This document shows, one piece after another, positions 11,637-22,300 of a stretch of DNA of 64,000 bases. Position 1 is the first letter of the stretch, and every line of letters starts with the position of its first letter. The DNA comes from Bimastos eiseni (lineage: Eukaryota; Annelida; Clitellata; Crassiclitellata; Lumbricidae). The position numbers and the translations under genes were made by a program. The notes beneath the pieces were generated by a model. It ran no database searches and was not told the origin of the DNA. It saw only the letters and a list, made by a program, of their open reading frames with translations. The stretch spans positions 919,964 through 983,963 of the forward strand of contig OY365818.1 of the NCBI GenBank assembly GCA_959347315.1, read 5' to 3'.

Positions 11637-11894
11637 CTCATCAGCAGGGTCGGACTGGCTTGAAAAAGCGGCCCGGGAAATTTGGTCATGGCGGCCCACT
11701 TCATTATTCGTTTCATATGGATTTTTGTAATTATTAAATTTGTTTACGGATTTTTAAAATTTAATTTAAAATTTATATATATTTTTTGGTATTTATTTTT
11801 ATTTTATATATAAAAACGAAATATTAAACTTACCAGCTAAAATATTGATAAAAATAAATATTTCAAAAACACGTCTGTAAGTTGTAAGTGCCTT

Positions 11895-12893
11895 TTAATT
11901 TCTGCAAATAGAGGGGTAAATGCCGGGATTTGCTTTTCGAACCACTTCCTCGATATGTGCTTCCAACAACGGATCAAATTTGCTAACAAGCAAAAGAATC
12001 TCCAAAAAATTCCCATGATCCATACTGTCATCGAACAATGTGTACCCAGACTCTTCTGCACCCCTGTAGCTAAACCCACGCTTACCAATAACTTTTAAAG
12101 TTTCTACGATTCTTTCTAAAATTAAACGATTCTTTTTAATCTCTTCAGCATTTCGAGGCGTATAAATGCTTACAATATCTTTGGAATTGATCTTTAAAAC
12201 ATATGACTCTGTGCAGGCTGCATGTAGTGCACTGCTTTCATATTCTGATATTCTTTTATAGATATGCTTGGAATGTGTAATGTTATATCCACTAATGAAT
12301 GTTGATTGATCTGAGGCTTTGTTAAATGCCAGACAAAATGAACAAAACAATTTTTGTGTGTTGTTGTCGTAGGTCAGCCATTGACGAGGCTTATTTTTTC
12401 TGAAATAAACGTTCTGGTAATTGAGTTTAACGTTGAGATCAAAATTTGTTTGTTTCGGATGAAATTTAAAAAAAGTTCTCAAACAATCTGCTGGTGGTTT
12501 CAAAAAATAATTATAATTGTTTTGAGTTTCTTCACTTGGCTCACACTGACTAATGTTCAAATTATATTGAACGTCAGAGTTGGGGTAAGCAGTCTGGCTT
12601 GCATTGACACCATTGGCATCAAAAGATTCATAACTATCTGCCGCTTTAATTTTAGAATCATGTGCCTCATTGGGTGGTAATAATAATACCGCATCAGCGG
12701 CATCGCAAATTGAATGAGGATCCGTAATTATATCTGCTGTTGCCATATCAGCCGTATTGATATTAACAGTTGAGTTGGTAGTGGAAGATGTTGCAAACAT
12801 GTTCGTTAACTTTTGATACTTATGGGCATAGTTCTTTAAACTTGTTTTATTTCTTATTCGTTCCTTCTCAGCACCTCCTTTTCGTTTATTCAT
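11895..12893 (-). CDS. Truncated hAT transposase (ZMYM/TTF-DUF4371 type)
   Basis: 332 residues. The N-terminus is basic and serine/threonine-rich. Around residues 160-230 is a TTF-type zinc-finger region (RQWLTYDNNTQKLFCSFC followed by a distal H/C pair). Residues about 255-325 resemble DUF4371 (RLILERIVETLKVIGKRG, then FRG/YRGAEESGYTLFDDSMDHGNFLEIL). The family normally continues for several hundred residues with an RNase H-like catalytic domain and a hAT C-terminal dimerisation region; both are missing, so no transposition activity is expected. The ORF stops after NPGIYPSICRN, near the element end, consistent with internal deletion. Confidence 0.85.
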   Translation of the reverse strand: MNKRKGGAEKERIRNKTSLKNYAHKYQKLTNMFATSSTTNSTVNINTADMATADIITDPHSICDAADAVLLLPPNEAHDSKIKAADSYESFDANGVNASQTAYPNSDVQYNLNISQCEPSEETQNNYNYFLKPPADCLRTFFKFHPKQTNFDLNVKLNYQNVYFRKNKPRQWLTYDNNTQKLFCSFCLAFNKASDQSTFISGYNITHSKHIYKRISEYESSALHAACTESYVLKINSKDIVSIYTPRNAEEIKKNRLILERIVETLKVIGKRGFSYRGAEESGYTLFDDSMDHGNFLEILLLVSKFDPLLEAHIEEVVRKANPGIYPSICRN

Positions 12894-13212
12894 TTTTCTT
12901 TGGGGTAGAGTACGTATACCAGAAATAAAATAAAATTAAATTAAAATTAAAACCAAATTTGTTTAAACACGTCAAAATCATTCTATTATTACTTAGAAGT
13001 AGACTAAATGTTGATACGCTGCCGCCAACTCCTCAAAAGTCAAAACGGAAACAGAATTTAAAAGAGTGAATAACCGACCAAAAGTAAAATATACAATGAG
13101 CTTGTTTTCAATTGCCATCTGGGCACGTTCGGAGCGCTCTTCCCTTTAACAATTGGATAAAAACTTCCGCCCTCCGACGACAATTGAAAACAATCCCATT
13201 ACAATTGAACAA

Positions 13213-13274
13213 CTGAACTATAAATAGACGGAAGGCCGATAGGCTCACCAAGTTCCAGGCTATTTATAGTTCAG
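13213..13274. promoter_or_regulatory. Hairpin with TATA boxes inside the hAT element
   Basis: A perfect 15-base inverted repeat: CTGAACTATAAATAG at 13213-13227 and its complement at 13260-13274. Each arm holds TATAAATA, so a TATA box faces each direction. The - strand box lies about 370 bases before the transposase ATG and may be its promoter; this is inference. Confidence 0.5.
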
Positions 13275-13854
13275 TAGATTGAACGTGTGACTGCGTTTTT
13301 TGAGTACTAATGTACCGCTCAATGAGGGCGGCGCGAAATCAAGTTTATTAAACGATTTCTGTGCGGCTGCCGTCAGATACGCTAGCCTATAATCAACGGT
13401 AAATTAAAATGTAATTAAAAATATAATGACTTTTTTCTGGCAGTCCGCGGCCGCCGGCCCACCGAGAATCTCCCGGTATCCCGGCGGCCCAGCCCAAGCC
13501 TGCTCATCAGCACAAAAAATGTACACATGCGTGCATGTGAATATTGTGTATGCATGCTGTATACTCTCGTAGTAGACAATTGAATTGGTTATTATTCCAT
13601 CGCTTGACCAATAAAAACCACAGAACTGTCAAGAGGCTAGATGTGGAATATCGTCTTGATGGAATGCTACTGACACATGTTTCAAGATGGGAACAGTAAT
13701 GACGATCATGATGAAGCCGCTGATGATGGTGGATGTTGATGACGATTGTACGAGTAAAATGACACCATATTATGAATGCGCGTCACAAGACTAATGATGC
13801 TGCGATTATATAATAATTATGGTAGGCCTACTTTTGATGTGTTAATTCAGGAAA

Positions 13855-15072
13855 ATGGTCAATTGCTACATGTATGGGTTCTGCGTAGCTGCATTTTGAC
13901 TGTTTGCGACTGCACCGTGTTTCTTAGAAACAGAACTTGGGCTGTATCCTGATGACCGTTACAACACAACTATCCAATCTATAGTTAACATCATGTGGAA
14001 AAGTTTTGAGACTGAAATCCGAAACAAGTCCAACTCTATACTCTTTACAATTCCGTCTGCGATCGATATAAATTTCATCAACGAAGCGTTGGATAAAGGA
14101 ATGAAGGCGAGACACTTCATCTGTACGATCGCTTTCACATCTATCTAAGAAAAGCTGATGACAACAGGAAGAGCCCCGAAATACGTTTCAAGACAATTTT
14201 CCAAGGGAGACTTGAATGAAATGATTGAGAGAATGCTAGTTGGTCACGCCTACAGTAAGCTGTCAAAATTCAACGATCGTTACAAGCTCATTATAAGCAA
14301 TAAAGGAAATGGAGTTAGGAAATTTGACAACCTGTATTATACAATTATACCAATTATGTCAATTGCGGTGTAAGGTACTGCGCATATCCAAGGATACTTT
14401 GGCCCCGTGAAGGTGCACCATTCGCGATCCTCACTCTAGCCTCTTGGAATATCGAATCAGTTGATGGATTCACGTGGACTGAAGAGGTTGATTTTCATCT
14501 CTCAGATACGTCGGCAGTCCAGGTCAACGCCGCTCGTGGTTTGAGTGATTTCGACTACGCTGAATTCAGATATCCAAAGCTAAACGGTTGCACCGGCAGA
14601 GTCATTCGAATGCCCTACACGTGGAAGCTTAACCTGACTTTTGTGATTCCATCGGATAAAGAAATGTGCGGTTCATCGGAGGAATTGTGGAAGGATGTTC
14701 AAAATGTTAATCTTAATGCATTGAAGTATAAAAGTCGATCAATGTTTGGGAGCATTCCACTTTTCAAAGCGTCTGCAGATATCGATTTGAGAAAGAAACT
14801 ACATGGAACTGTCCTGGCACAGGCTTTCGATCAACCATCGTCAGATTGTTCAATACAATGGTCTTCTAAGCAGCAGAAGTTAACTTCAATCCACGGATTC
14901 TGAAGAACGCACACACTCCAACTCTTCCTAATGATCAAACCTCACCTCTTTTCGTGGAGCGTTCATTTTTCCTCGTTCTTTTTCATGAGATCAGTCGAAC
15001 GCCTATTTTTACTGGTCTTATCAACAATCCTGGCTGCACCAACGAATGCCATCCAATTCAACTATTTAACTA
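13855..15072 (+). pseudogene. Serpin-like paralog 3, inactivated
   Basis: Acceptor gttaattcag, GAAA, ATG at 13855. A TGT-to-TGA change at 13897-13899 stops translation inside the signal peptide. Homology to copy 1 continues (DDRYNTTI, KSFETEIRNKSN, SAIDINFIN), with frameshifts near 14105-14150 and 14365 and another near the end (about 14850-14900), plus several stops. From about 14385 to 14800 it is almost identical to copy 1 at the base level. Even the 3' flank is shared (ATTAATAAATTCTC and GTTGCCTCTG in both). Signs are of a recent duplicate or gene conversion followed by decay. Confidence 0.9.
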
Positions 15073-16393
15073 GTTGGATTTCACGCTGTGAAGTTCAACA
15101 CAGCCTGTTTATGTTTGTAGCAACATTGGCAATTGACAGTAAATTATGTAATTGGCATAATATTTTTAATTTGGTCGAGGACATTCGATATTGGATTATT
15201 TAACCTAAAGATCACACAATGCTTGTTTAATTGAATCACTCTTCTGTATAATTGGATTATTAATAAATTCTCAATAAATTGCGTTGCCTCTGAATTTCAG
15301 TGCCCTAGGATGTTTTCATGCTAAGCGCTGATAACAGCATACAGATATGCAAGCGTCAATCTATCAGAAAATATCACGCACAGCGCGTTTTAGGTGACCC
15401 TGAAAGACGTACATGTAGTAATAGTAGTTGTAGTGGAAGCAGTAGGGGAAGTGGGAGTAGTAGGGAAAGTAATAGTAGTAGCAGGGCAAGTGGGGGGGGG
15501 AAGTAGTAGTAGTAGTAGAAGTAGTAGGTAGAGTAGAAGGGGAAGTAGTAGTAGTAGGTGGAGTAGGGTTAGTAGTGGAAGTGGTAGTAGTAGCAGTATA
15601 GTGTGACAAGTGACACAATAAATTGCCTGCCATGGATTTTGATAAAATGCGTTGTGAAAGTTTGGTAGGATGAGTCATACAACTATTACTAAGGACCTTA
15701 ACTTCTCTGAAAGCGACGAAACTTGCTTATCTGAAGTTTAACAATGGATCTGTGTGAGATTCTTCGCGTACCCGCAGAGGAAACACGAGAACTATTACAA
15801 CTATTCTTCAAAAGGTCTTTCCTCCTTCTTACCGAAGTTTCGTTCTATTAAAGTTAGTTTGACAAAATTTTACTTATTATGTCTGGTAGACATTTGAACC
15901 GACTGACTGCAAAGTTTTGCATACAAATAAAGACATAGAAAATTACAAATGCGATAAATGAAATCTGAATCGTATCATATAAAATAAAATTTAAAAAAAT
16001 AACAAATATAGCGCTTCCGTCAAATCCTTTCACCTTGTTTGATGATAGTATTACTCAAAGAAATTTAAATTTATAGCGACAGACGCTTAACTACTCGCTT
16101 ATTTGAGCAACAGAAAATCAAAAACATGTTGGTTCTCAGCCGTGTGCTCACCTGCTATTTGCTTGTGATCAAAATGTTAATGAATCGTTACTGCAGTCGG
16201 ATTATTTCAGTTTTCTAAATTCTGAGGAATGAGGCAGTGCTGATTCGGGCATTTAATTCCATCCTACATCTTCATGGAGAAGCTTCAATATTTCAGAAGT
16301 AGGACATTATTTCGCATCTGAGCCGCCCAATATAATAGTGTTAGGCCTATTGTAGTGGTTAGGGCCGCGTTTACGGCGCCTTATAAATCGGCG
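15073..16393. repeat. Intergenic with (AGT)n-type repeat at 15405-15600
   Basis: The first 230 bases are serpin copy 3 3' flank with AATAAA at 15262 and 15273. Positions 15405-15600 are an imperfect GTA/AGT trinucleotide repeat. The rest shows no gene; a 35-codon ORF at about 15744 is too short to support. Confidence 0.6.
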
Positions 16394-16462
16394 TTATCAT
16401 TATTATTATTATTATTTTTATAATAATTATTATTATTATCATTATTATTATTATTATTATTA

Positions 16463-16517
<55 letters not shown>

Positions 16518-16520
16518 CAT
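16394..16520. repeat. (ATT)n microsatellite
   Basis: ATT repeats with a few ATC interruptions, directly 3' of the reverse-transcriptase fragment on the - strand. Confidence 0.9.
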
Positions 16521-16616
16521 TATATCCGTCAACGCACTTGCTAGTACAACAATCCTTCTGCGCTTTTCCAAAAATGCTGACTGCCTGTTCTTTAAATTGT
16601 CGAATCCGGTGGGATG

Positions 16617-17245
16617 TTAGAACGTGTCTTTAAACGCTACGGCCTTGAATCTTTGAGTGCAAATGGAGAGACGTTGAAACAGGTGCACGGTCACCATGGG
16701 GTCTCCTGATATGGCGGTCATGCGGCGACCTAACTCTGTCAAGAACTCGAGTCCAGCACGATTGATGGGGCCCAGCGATTCCAATGCCAAGGGAACGAAG
16801 TCATGTGTGGTGGGAATAGTTGAATATTTGGAATACTTTCGGTCCGTGGTATGTTCAGATGCACCGCCAGGCACTGCCGAAGACAGGGGGATGTAGAAGG
16901 CGGCGCACGTGTGGATAGTTGTTGCATCCCAAGCGATGTACTTGCCTCTCGCCCACGGGATGAGTCTCGCTCCATCCGGTCTCTTTCCGTCGCTCCGGAT
17001 CAAACCTTGTGGCTCCTTCGAGGATGGAACGTCTGCCTTTAAAAGGGCTCTCCAGACAATATCATTCAAGACGAAGTGTCTGACCGTTCTTCCTGTCGAA
17101 TGTCTGCAAACAAATTAAGACCGTGATGTCCTCCCGGGTCAGCGGTTTCTCCACACTGACATTGATGCGGCGCACAGATGTTGAGTCCCAGACGAAAGCC
17201 CACCGCCACCCGCACGGCCTCATTGCTTAGACCCAACCCGTGTAT
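16617..17245 (-). pseudogene. Retroelement RT-protein C-terminal fragment
   Basis: Positions 17069-16617 encode 150 residues with the phrases RSDGKRPDGA, LIPWARGKYIAWDATT, KYSKY, FVPLALESLGP and FQRLSICTQR. Upstream on the - strand (17245-17075), in another frame, is LSNEAVRVAVGFRLGLNIC-x-PHQCQCG. Both parts match the C-terminal region of reverse-transcriptase-bearing proteins that are common in invertebrate genomes (zinc-binding HxC/CG motif followed by a nuclease-like domain); this assignment is from memory of the family. A frameshift near 17075 and the missing polymerase part make it a dead fragment. Confidence 0.6.
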
Positions 17246-17262
17246 TTTATTATTTGACGTGA

Positions 17263-17263
<1 letters not shown>

Positions 17264-17322
<59 letters not shown>

Positions 17323-17343
17323 TATTATTATTATTATTATTAA
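17264..17343. repeat. (ATT)n microsatellite
   Basis: ATT repeats on the opposite side of the reverse-transcriptase fragment from 16394-16520. Confidence 0.9.
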
Positions 17344-18198
17344 TATAGCATGTAAGCTAGCATTGCATAATTTTCCACTCGTTTATATCGCATGTCTTTG
17401 GTATGTGATTATATTTTTGTGTCGCGCGACTGTTATTGATTTGAAACTAATATTGCATGCCTACCGTTCTTAATTGAAAAGAGTTTGTCATCGTCACCCA
17501 AAACGGGTAAGGCCTCTGTTGCAGGTACGCCGCCGTGACACCTGTTTGCAATTCTCCCTCTGTTGATCCTTTTCCGTGATTGATCTCCATAATCTCACAA
17601 TGGGTCCATTAGCGCATACTTCACCATAAGCGCCCACATCTCAATGTCGGCGTCGATTCAAATGGGTCAGAGGGACACATATCACGCGCAGATTTCATGA
17701 TGATGAAGCAATTCAATATGTAAAAATTCTGGTAAAAGTGTATTTTATTATACCATGGTGCCTCGATGTAAACAAGATTTTGTACGCGCGTAAAAACACG
17801 ATTGCTTAAAAGAAATATACATAAATGGACTCTGGATTGATGAAAAGAAATATACTTAAATTGAAGGTAGATCGACGAAGAGAAATATGCGTGAATGGAA
17901 GCTGGATCGGTGGAAATATCATGCATAATTGTAAGTTCAATTGATGACAAAATGGCGTCGCGGTTAAATCTAGTGGAATTTCTTATCAACATTTTGTTTA
18001 ATTAAATACTCTAAAACACATTTTAAAATTCCTTTTAGCAATTCGGCTTCCATTTAAAGCATAATTATTATCATCAATCCAGCTCCTACTTACGAAACAC
18101 ATGATATAATGAAGGAAATAATTAAATACGCTAAACTACACCGCATGCACACGGTGACACGGGGTAATAAAATACTCTTTTACATCATATCCCGGTAG
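17344..18198. other. No gene seen
   Basis: Contains a weak tandem phrase (AAGAAATATAC-ATAAATGGA) at 17808-17900 and otherwise plain AT-rich sequence. Confidence 0.35.
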
Positions 18199-18310
18199 CA
18201 GGGGTGTAACAAGCGGGGGTCAGAGGGCACCCCCAGTTTTAGTCCTCAGTGCCCCCCATGTGCTCCTCAAATCGGTTCTATTTTTTTATGCTTCTCCAAT
18301 AGCTTTTTAC
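18199..18310 (-). mobile_element. Truncated MITE, same family as 34140-34411
   Basis: CAGGGGTGTAACAAGCG followed by CAGTTTTAG, CAGTGCCCCCCATGT and AAATCGGTTCT matches the complement of the right half of the element at 34140-34411. Confidence 0.65.
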
Positions 18311-19160
18311 ATTTGATGATTAACGTATTGTGGGTCAATAAATTTCAAACAGTTCAAAGTTTGTTTTTACGATTTGTGTTTACTTATTGCAGGTATAAAA
18401 ACTGGCATTTACAAAGGAGAATGTTTGGTTATTCATTCATTTATAATGTATCACTTTGTTCCTACCCAAAATACAGAAAAGTTCTGACATTAGAATATTT
18501 GTCATTCGTTTACTTCAATAATTTGTATAGCATCAATTCAAGAAGACATTCAGACATATTATGCATGAATGTGTGTGTACGTGAGCATGTGTATAATTAT
18601 GTATGTATAGATGTGTGTATGTATGATTGCGTTTGATGTTATTACTATTATCATCGCAACTGTTTTTATGATAATAAAGCTCCATAGTTAAGCTCACATA
18701 CAAAATGATCAGCATGCAAGCATATAATTATATGCTCTGGGGGTACTTAAGGCATTGAGGGTTCAAACTTCAACCGACTCAAAACGAACGCATTGCTATC
18801 ATCGAAGACTAAATACGACCATGACCAACGGAATCCCAGAAAACTTTCCATGCTACGCGTCTGATAACGACGACGATGACGATAATATAGTTATTTATAC
18901 ATAGGCCTTAATATATGCATACATACATAGGCTGCATGTAGTTTACATACACAGACATACATGAATGCATCGACGCACATACGCATGCATACAAGCATAC
19001 AGGTATATTCACACATACATGCATGTAAGCGTTACTCGGGCAGATTTGTCCCCCATCGTGTTGAACGTATCGGCGCCAATGCACAACAATCTCATTACGC
19101 GCTATTATCTGAATCCCATGCGACCTAAATTATGTCCACATTGACTCCAAACGATTTTCC
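18311..19160. other. No gene seen; upstream region of the nonapeptide gene
   Basis: Contains imperfect CATACATA-type repeats at 18910-19025. No exon is supported. Confidence 0.35.
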
Positions 19161-19168
19161 TATTTAAA
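19161..19168 (+). promoter_or_regulatory. TATA-like box of the nonapeptide precursor
   Basis: TATTTAAA, placed about 170 bases before the ATG. If transcription starts about 30 bases downstream, the 5' UTR (about 19192-19334) contains two to three copies of a 17-base repeat (TGGTTGTCGTTGTCCAC). Confidence 0.45.
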
Positions 19169-19334
19169 GGACCCCTCTGACACTGAACAGACAGGACCGA
19201 CAAGTCTTGGTAGTCGTTGTCCATTGGTTGTCGTTGTCCACTGGTTGTCGTTGTCTACAGGTTGTCGTCCTGATTGTTGGGTTTCGTTGCGTTTGGTTGT
19301 CGTTGTCTCATCCCTTGTTGCAAAAAAGTTGGCC

Positions 19335-22300
19335 ATGTTTGTTGAGTCTTGGAGCCGTGTTTCCGTTTCCGGCATCGTCTTTATCAGTGTCGTCACGATC
19401 GTATCCGGTTGTTTCATGGCTGACTGTCCAAGAGGAGGAAAGCGATCGGGATTGGAAGGGCTTGCCAACCTTCCTGCCAGACAGGTAAGCGCATTGACGA
19501 GGTCGTCACTTAGGCTACACAATTCGGTCGGTGCTGGATTAACGAATATACATGTAAGATATTAATGCCTTGGCAATTATTGTAGTTCACTGTACATGTA
19601 TCTAAGCATTGTAGACCGCTCTTTTAGAGTAAACCGCTAAGAAGCGCTGCCAGTGCGCAAGGCCCTGCGAGAAGAAGTAGTTTGTGAGAAAAGCGAAAGA
19701 GGAAGACAGAGTGAGAGACTGCCAAATGGAAATTTAGAGCTTGCAGGAAGAGATAGTGCATTCCGCAGAGAGAATGACAAATTGACCATAATGTTTTTAT
19801 TAATTCCATCAGTAAAACAATTTATCGCAATAGGTCTAAGTAGTACGATTAGCCTTTATACAGCGATATTAACACAAGTCTAAAGGGAACAATATGGAGA
19901 GAGAAAAACGAAAGAAGACCAAATTTTCCAGATCATGGAACTGAATTCCGTCTCCTATTCGGAAACCTAACAATGTTCACGTTCAGGAAATGTTATCATG
20001 TAACGTTGAAATAGTCGGAGCCATTGACTTGTTCAAAATTCGAAACCAGCCTTCAATTGTCATTCAGCGCTTCAACGCTGTCGCCTTCCGCATTACTTTT
20101 TTTATGCCTAAACCGGAAGAGACGTAACCGTTCCAGATTACCCATTTTATCTGTCTCAGGAGAGTTTGTTATCACCTGATGGATCAAAGCCACATCGAGT
20201 ATAATAACTAAAATAATGACGACGATTTATAGGGCGCCGTAACGCAGCCATACAGCTGCAAGAAGATCTAGATAAATCTGTCGGATAAGTCAAAGCAAAA
20301 TAGATTTGTTCCAAGCCGGTTTCAAGACCAAATGCGCTCGTGAATAAGCTGGTGCCCTATGCTCGGCTTTCTAGTGTTGCTTTAGGAGTTCGGAGATTAC
20401 GTTACCTTTAGAGTTCATAGGTACCCTTTGGGTGACCTTTAAACGTTACCTGTAGAGTTAACCTTTGGGTGACCTTTATACATCACCTGTAGAAGTGATC
20501 TTTGAGTGATCTTTATACGTTACCTGTGAATGTAGTCCTAATGTTGCTGTATCGTTTCGGTTCAGTGCCTATCCTGTGGACCGAAGAACCAGGGCCACTG
20601 CGTCGCTGAGAACATCTGTTGTGGTCGAGACATCGGTTGCTATCTGGGAACGGAGGAGACGACGAATTGCCAACGAGAGAACTCCATTGCCATGCCTTGT
20701 CGACCGACGGGCAAGCCGTGTGGGTTGGCGAGCCGCGGAGTATGTGCCGCAAGGGGAGTCTGCTGCGTTGAAGGTGAACGTGGCGCTATATAAATCCTCT
20801 GAAGAGGTGCTATATATATGCTCAGAAGGAGCGCTATATAAATGCTCAGAATGGCTCCATATAATTTGCTCAATAGGGGCGCTATATAAATGATTGGAAG
20901 GGATCTATATAAATGAATGAATGAATGAATGAATGAATGAATGAATGAATGAATGAATGAATGAATGAATGAATGAATGAATGAATGAATGAATGAATGA
21001 ATGAATGAATGAATGAATGAATGAATGAATGAATGAATGAATGAATGAATGAATGAATGAATGAATGAATGAATGAATGAATGAATGAATGAATGAATGA
21101 ATGAATGATTACCTGGCGCTTAATGCTAAAGCGAAGTAAGGGCCCATCCATATATTATGTTCGCAAAAAAAATCGGATTTTCGGACCCCCTTACCTTGTT
21201 GCACTGCGTACATTTCGTGGACCCCTCCCACAAGGCGTACTTAGCCTACATTTGAGCTCTAACCCCCTTTTCCATTGCAGAAGTTATATAGCTAAAGACA
21301 TCTAGAAGACATTGATTTTACCACAGGTTATTTATTTATTTTGTTAAGCATCATATTTAACAACTTAAATTTGTTAACTGTAATGAAGAAATAAAATACT
21401 AACAATACTTGCATTTTGAGTTTTAATGCTACATAAAATTGTTTAAGCAGAGATATAGTTTGTGATTGGGTTTAATATTCCGTATTGTGTACGTCAAAAT
21501 TAGAAAATTATACTTGCATACGTGCATTTTTCGGGACCCCTCCCCCACCATACGCACCCGTACGCAAATACGCCGAAAATCGAAACCCCTCCTTCTCGCT
21601 GCGTACGTAATATGTGAACGGCCCCTAACTAACCAATTTTGACTAGGCTATAGTTATACTTACTTAACTTACTGCGGTGTGTCAGTTTGTAAAATAAACG
21701 AAGATACACAAATACTTTAGCACCACAGTTTGTGAAATGGTCTTCTAAAGGACACGTACGTTATTGTGGTCTTGTTGTAAGAGTAGGTTCTCAAGACACT
21801 TCGTTGACTGACCCAAGCTTCGGTGATTTCAACATTTATTTTCATTTTTTCTACGTAAGGCTTCCGTGAAGCGGTATCGTGCTTTATCGGACTGCTTGGA
21901 ATGACCTCCCATTGGATCATCAGACCTTGCCTAGGAACTTTCCATCCCAATTCCCTTCTACTCTGAAATCTGTCTTCATTGGCCGAGGTTGGACTGGGAG
22001 ATCCTTCGAGGAGATTTCTGAAGAGACTGCTTGGAATGGCCTACCATTGGATCTTCTGCTATAATTGCCAAGGAACTCTCGATCCTCTTTCTATTCTTCC
22101 TACTCTGAAATCTGCAATCTTTGGCTGAGACTGGACTGGGAGATCCTTAGAGGAGATTTGTGAAGAGGCGCTATATCAAGTTTAATTCATTAATAGGCCC
22201 ATGCAAACTGCGGTGCGGGTGTATCTTTCACATTATTATAATAATAATACTGCGTCATCGTTCACTTAGATGAGCTTATTCTGTTATTTTTTCAACTAAA

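Larger units (their letters stand above)
11645..13502 (-). mobile_element. hAT transposon, internally deleted, intact ends
   Basis: The element starts CAGGGTCGGACTGG and ends, on the other strand, CAGGCTTGGGCTGG, followed on both sides by CCGGGA-containing subterminal sequence. It is flanked by perfect 8-bp target duplications CTCATCAG at 11637-11644 and 13503-13510, the length expected for hAT. It contains a - strand transposase ORF that covers only the N-terminal half, so the element is non-autonomous. At 1,858 bp it is shorter than a full hAT element. It sits between serpin copies 2 and 3. Confidence 0.9.

Noticed and set aside
19160..19522. - strand ORF of 120 codons over the nonapeptide exon
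   Set aside because: Mirror of the real + strand exon and its repeats; no motif.
20576..20893. + strand ORF of 105 codons beginning MDRRTRATASLRT
   Set aside because: Out-of-frame reading of neurophysin exon 2 that runs into the retrotransposon tail.
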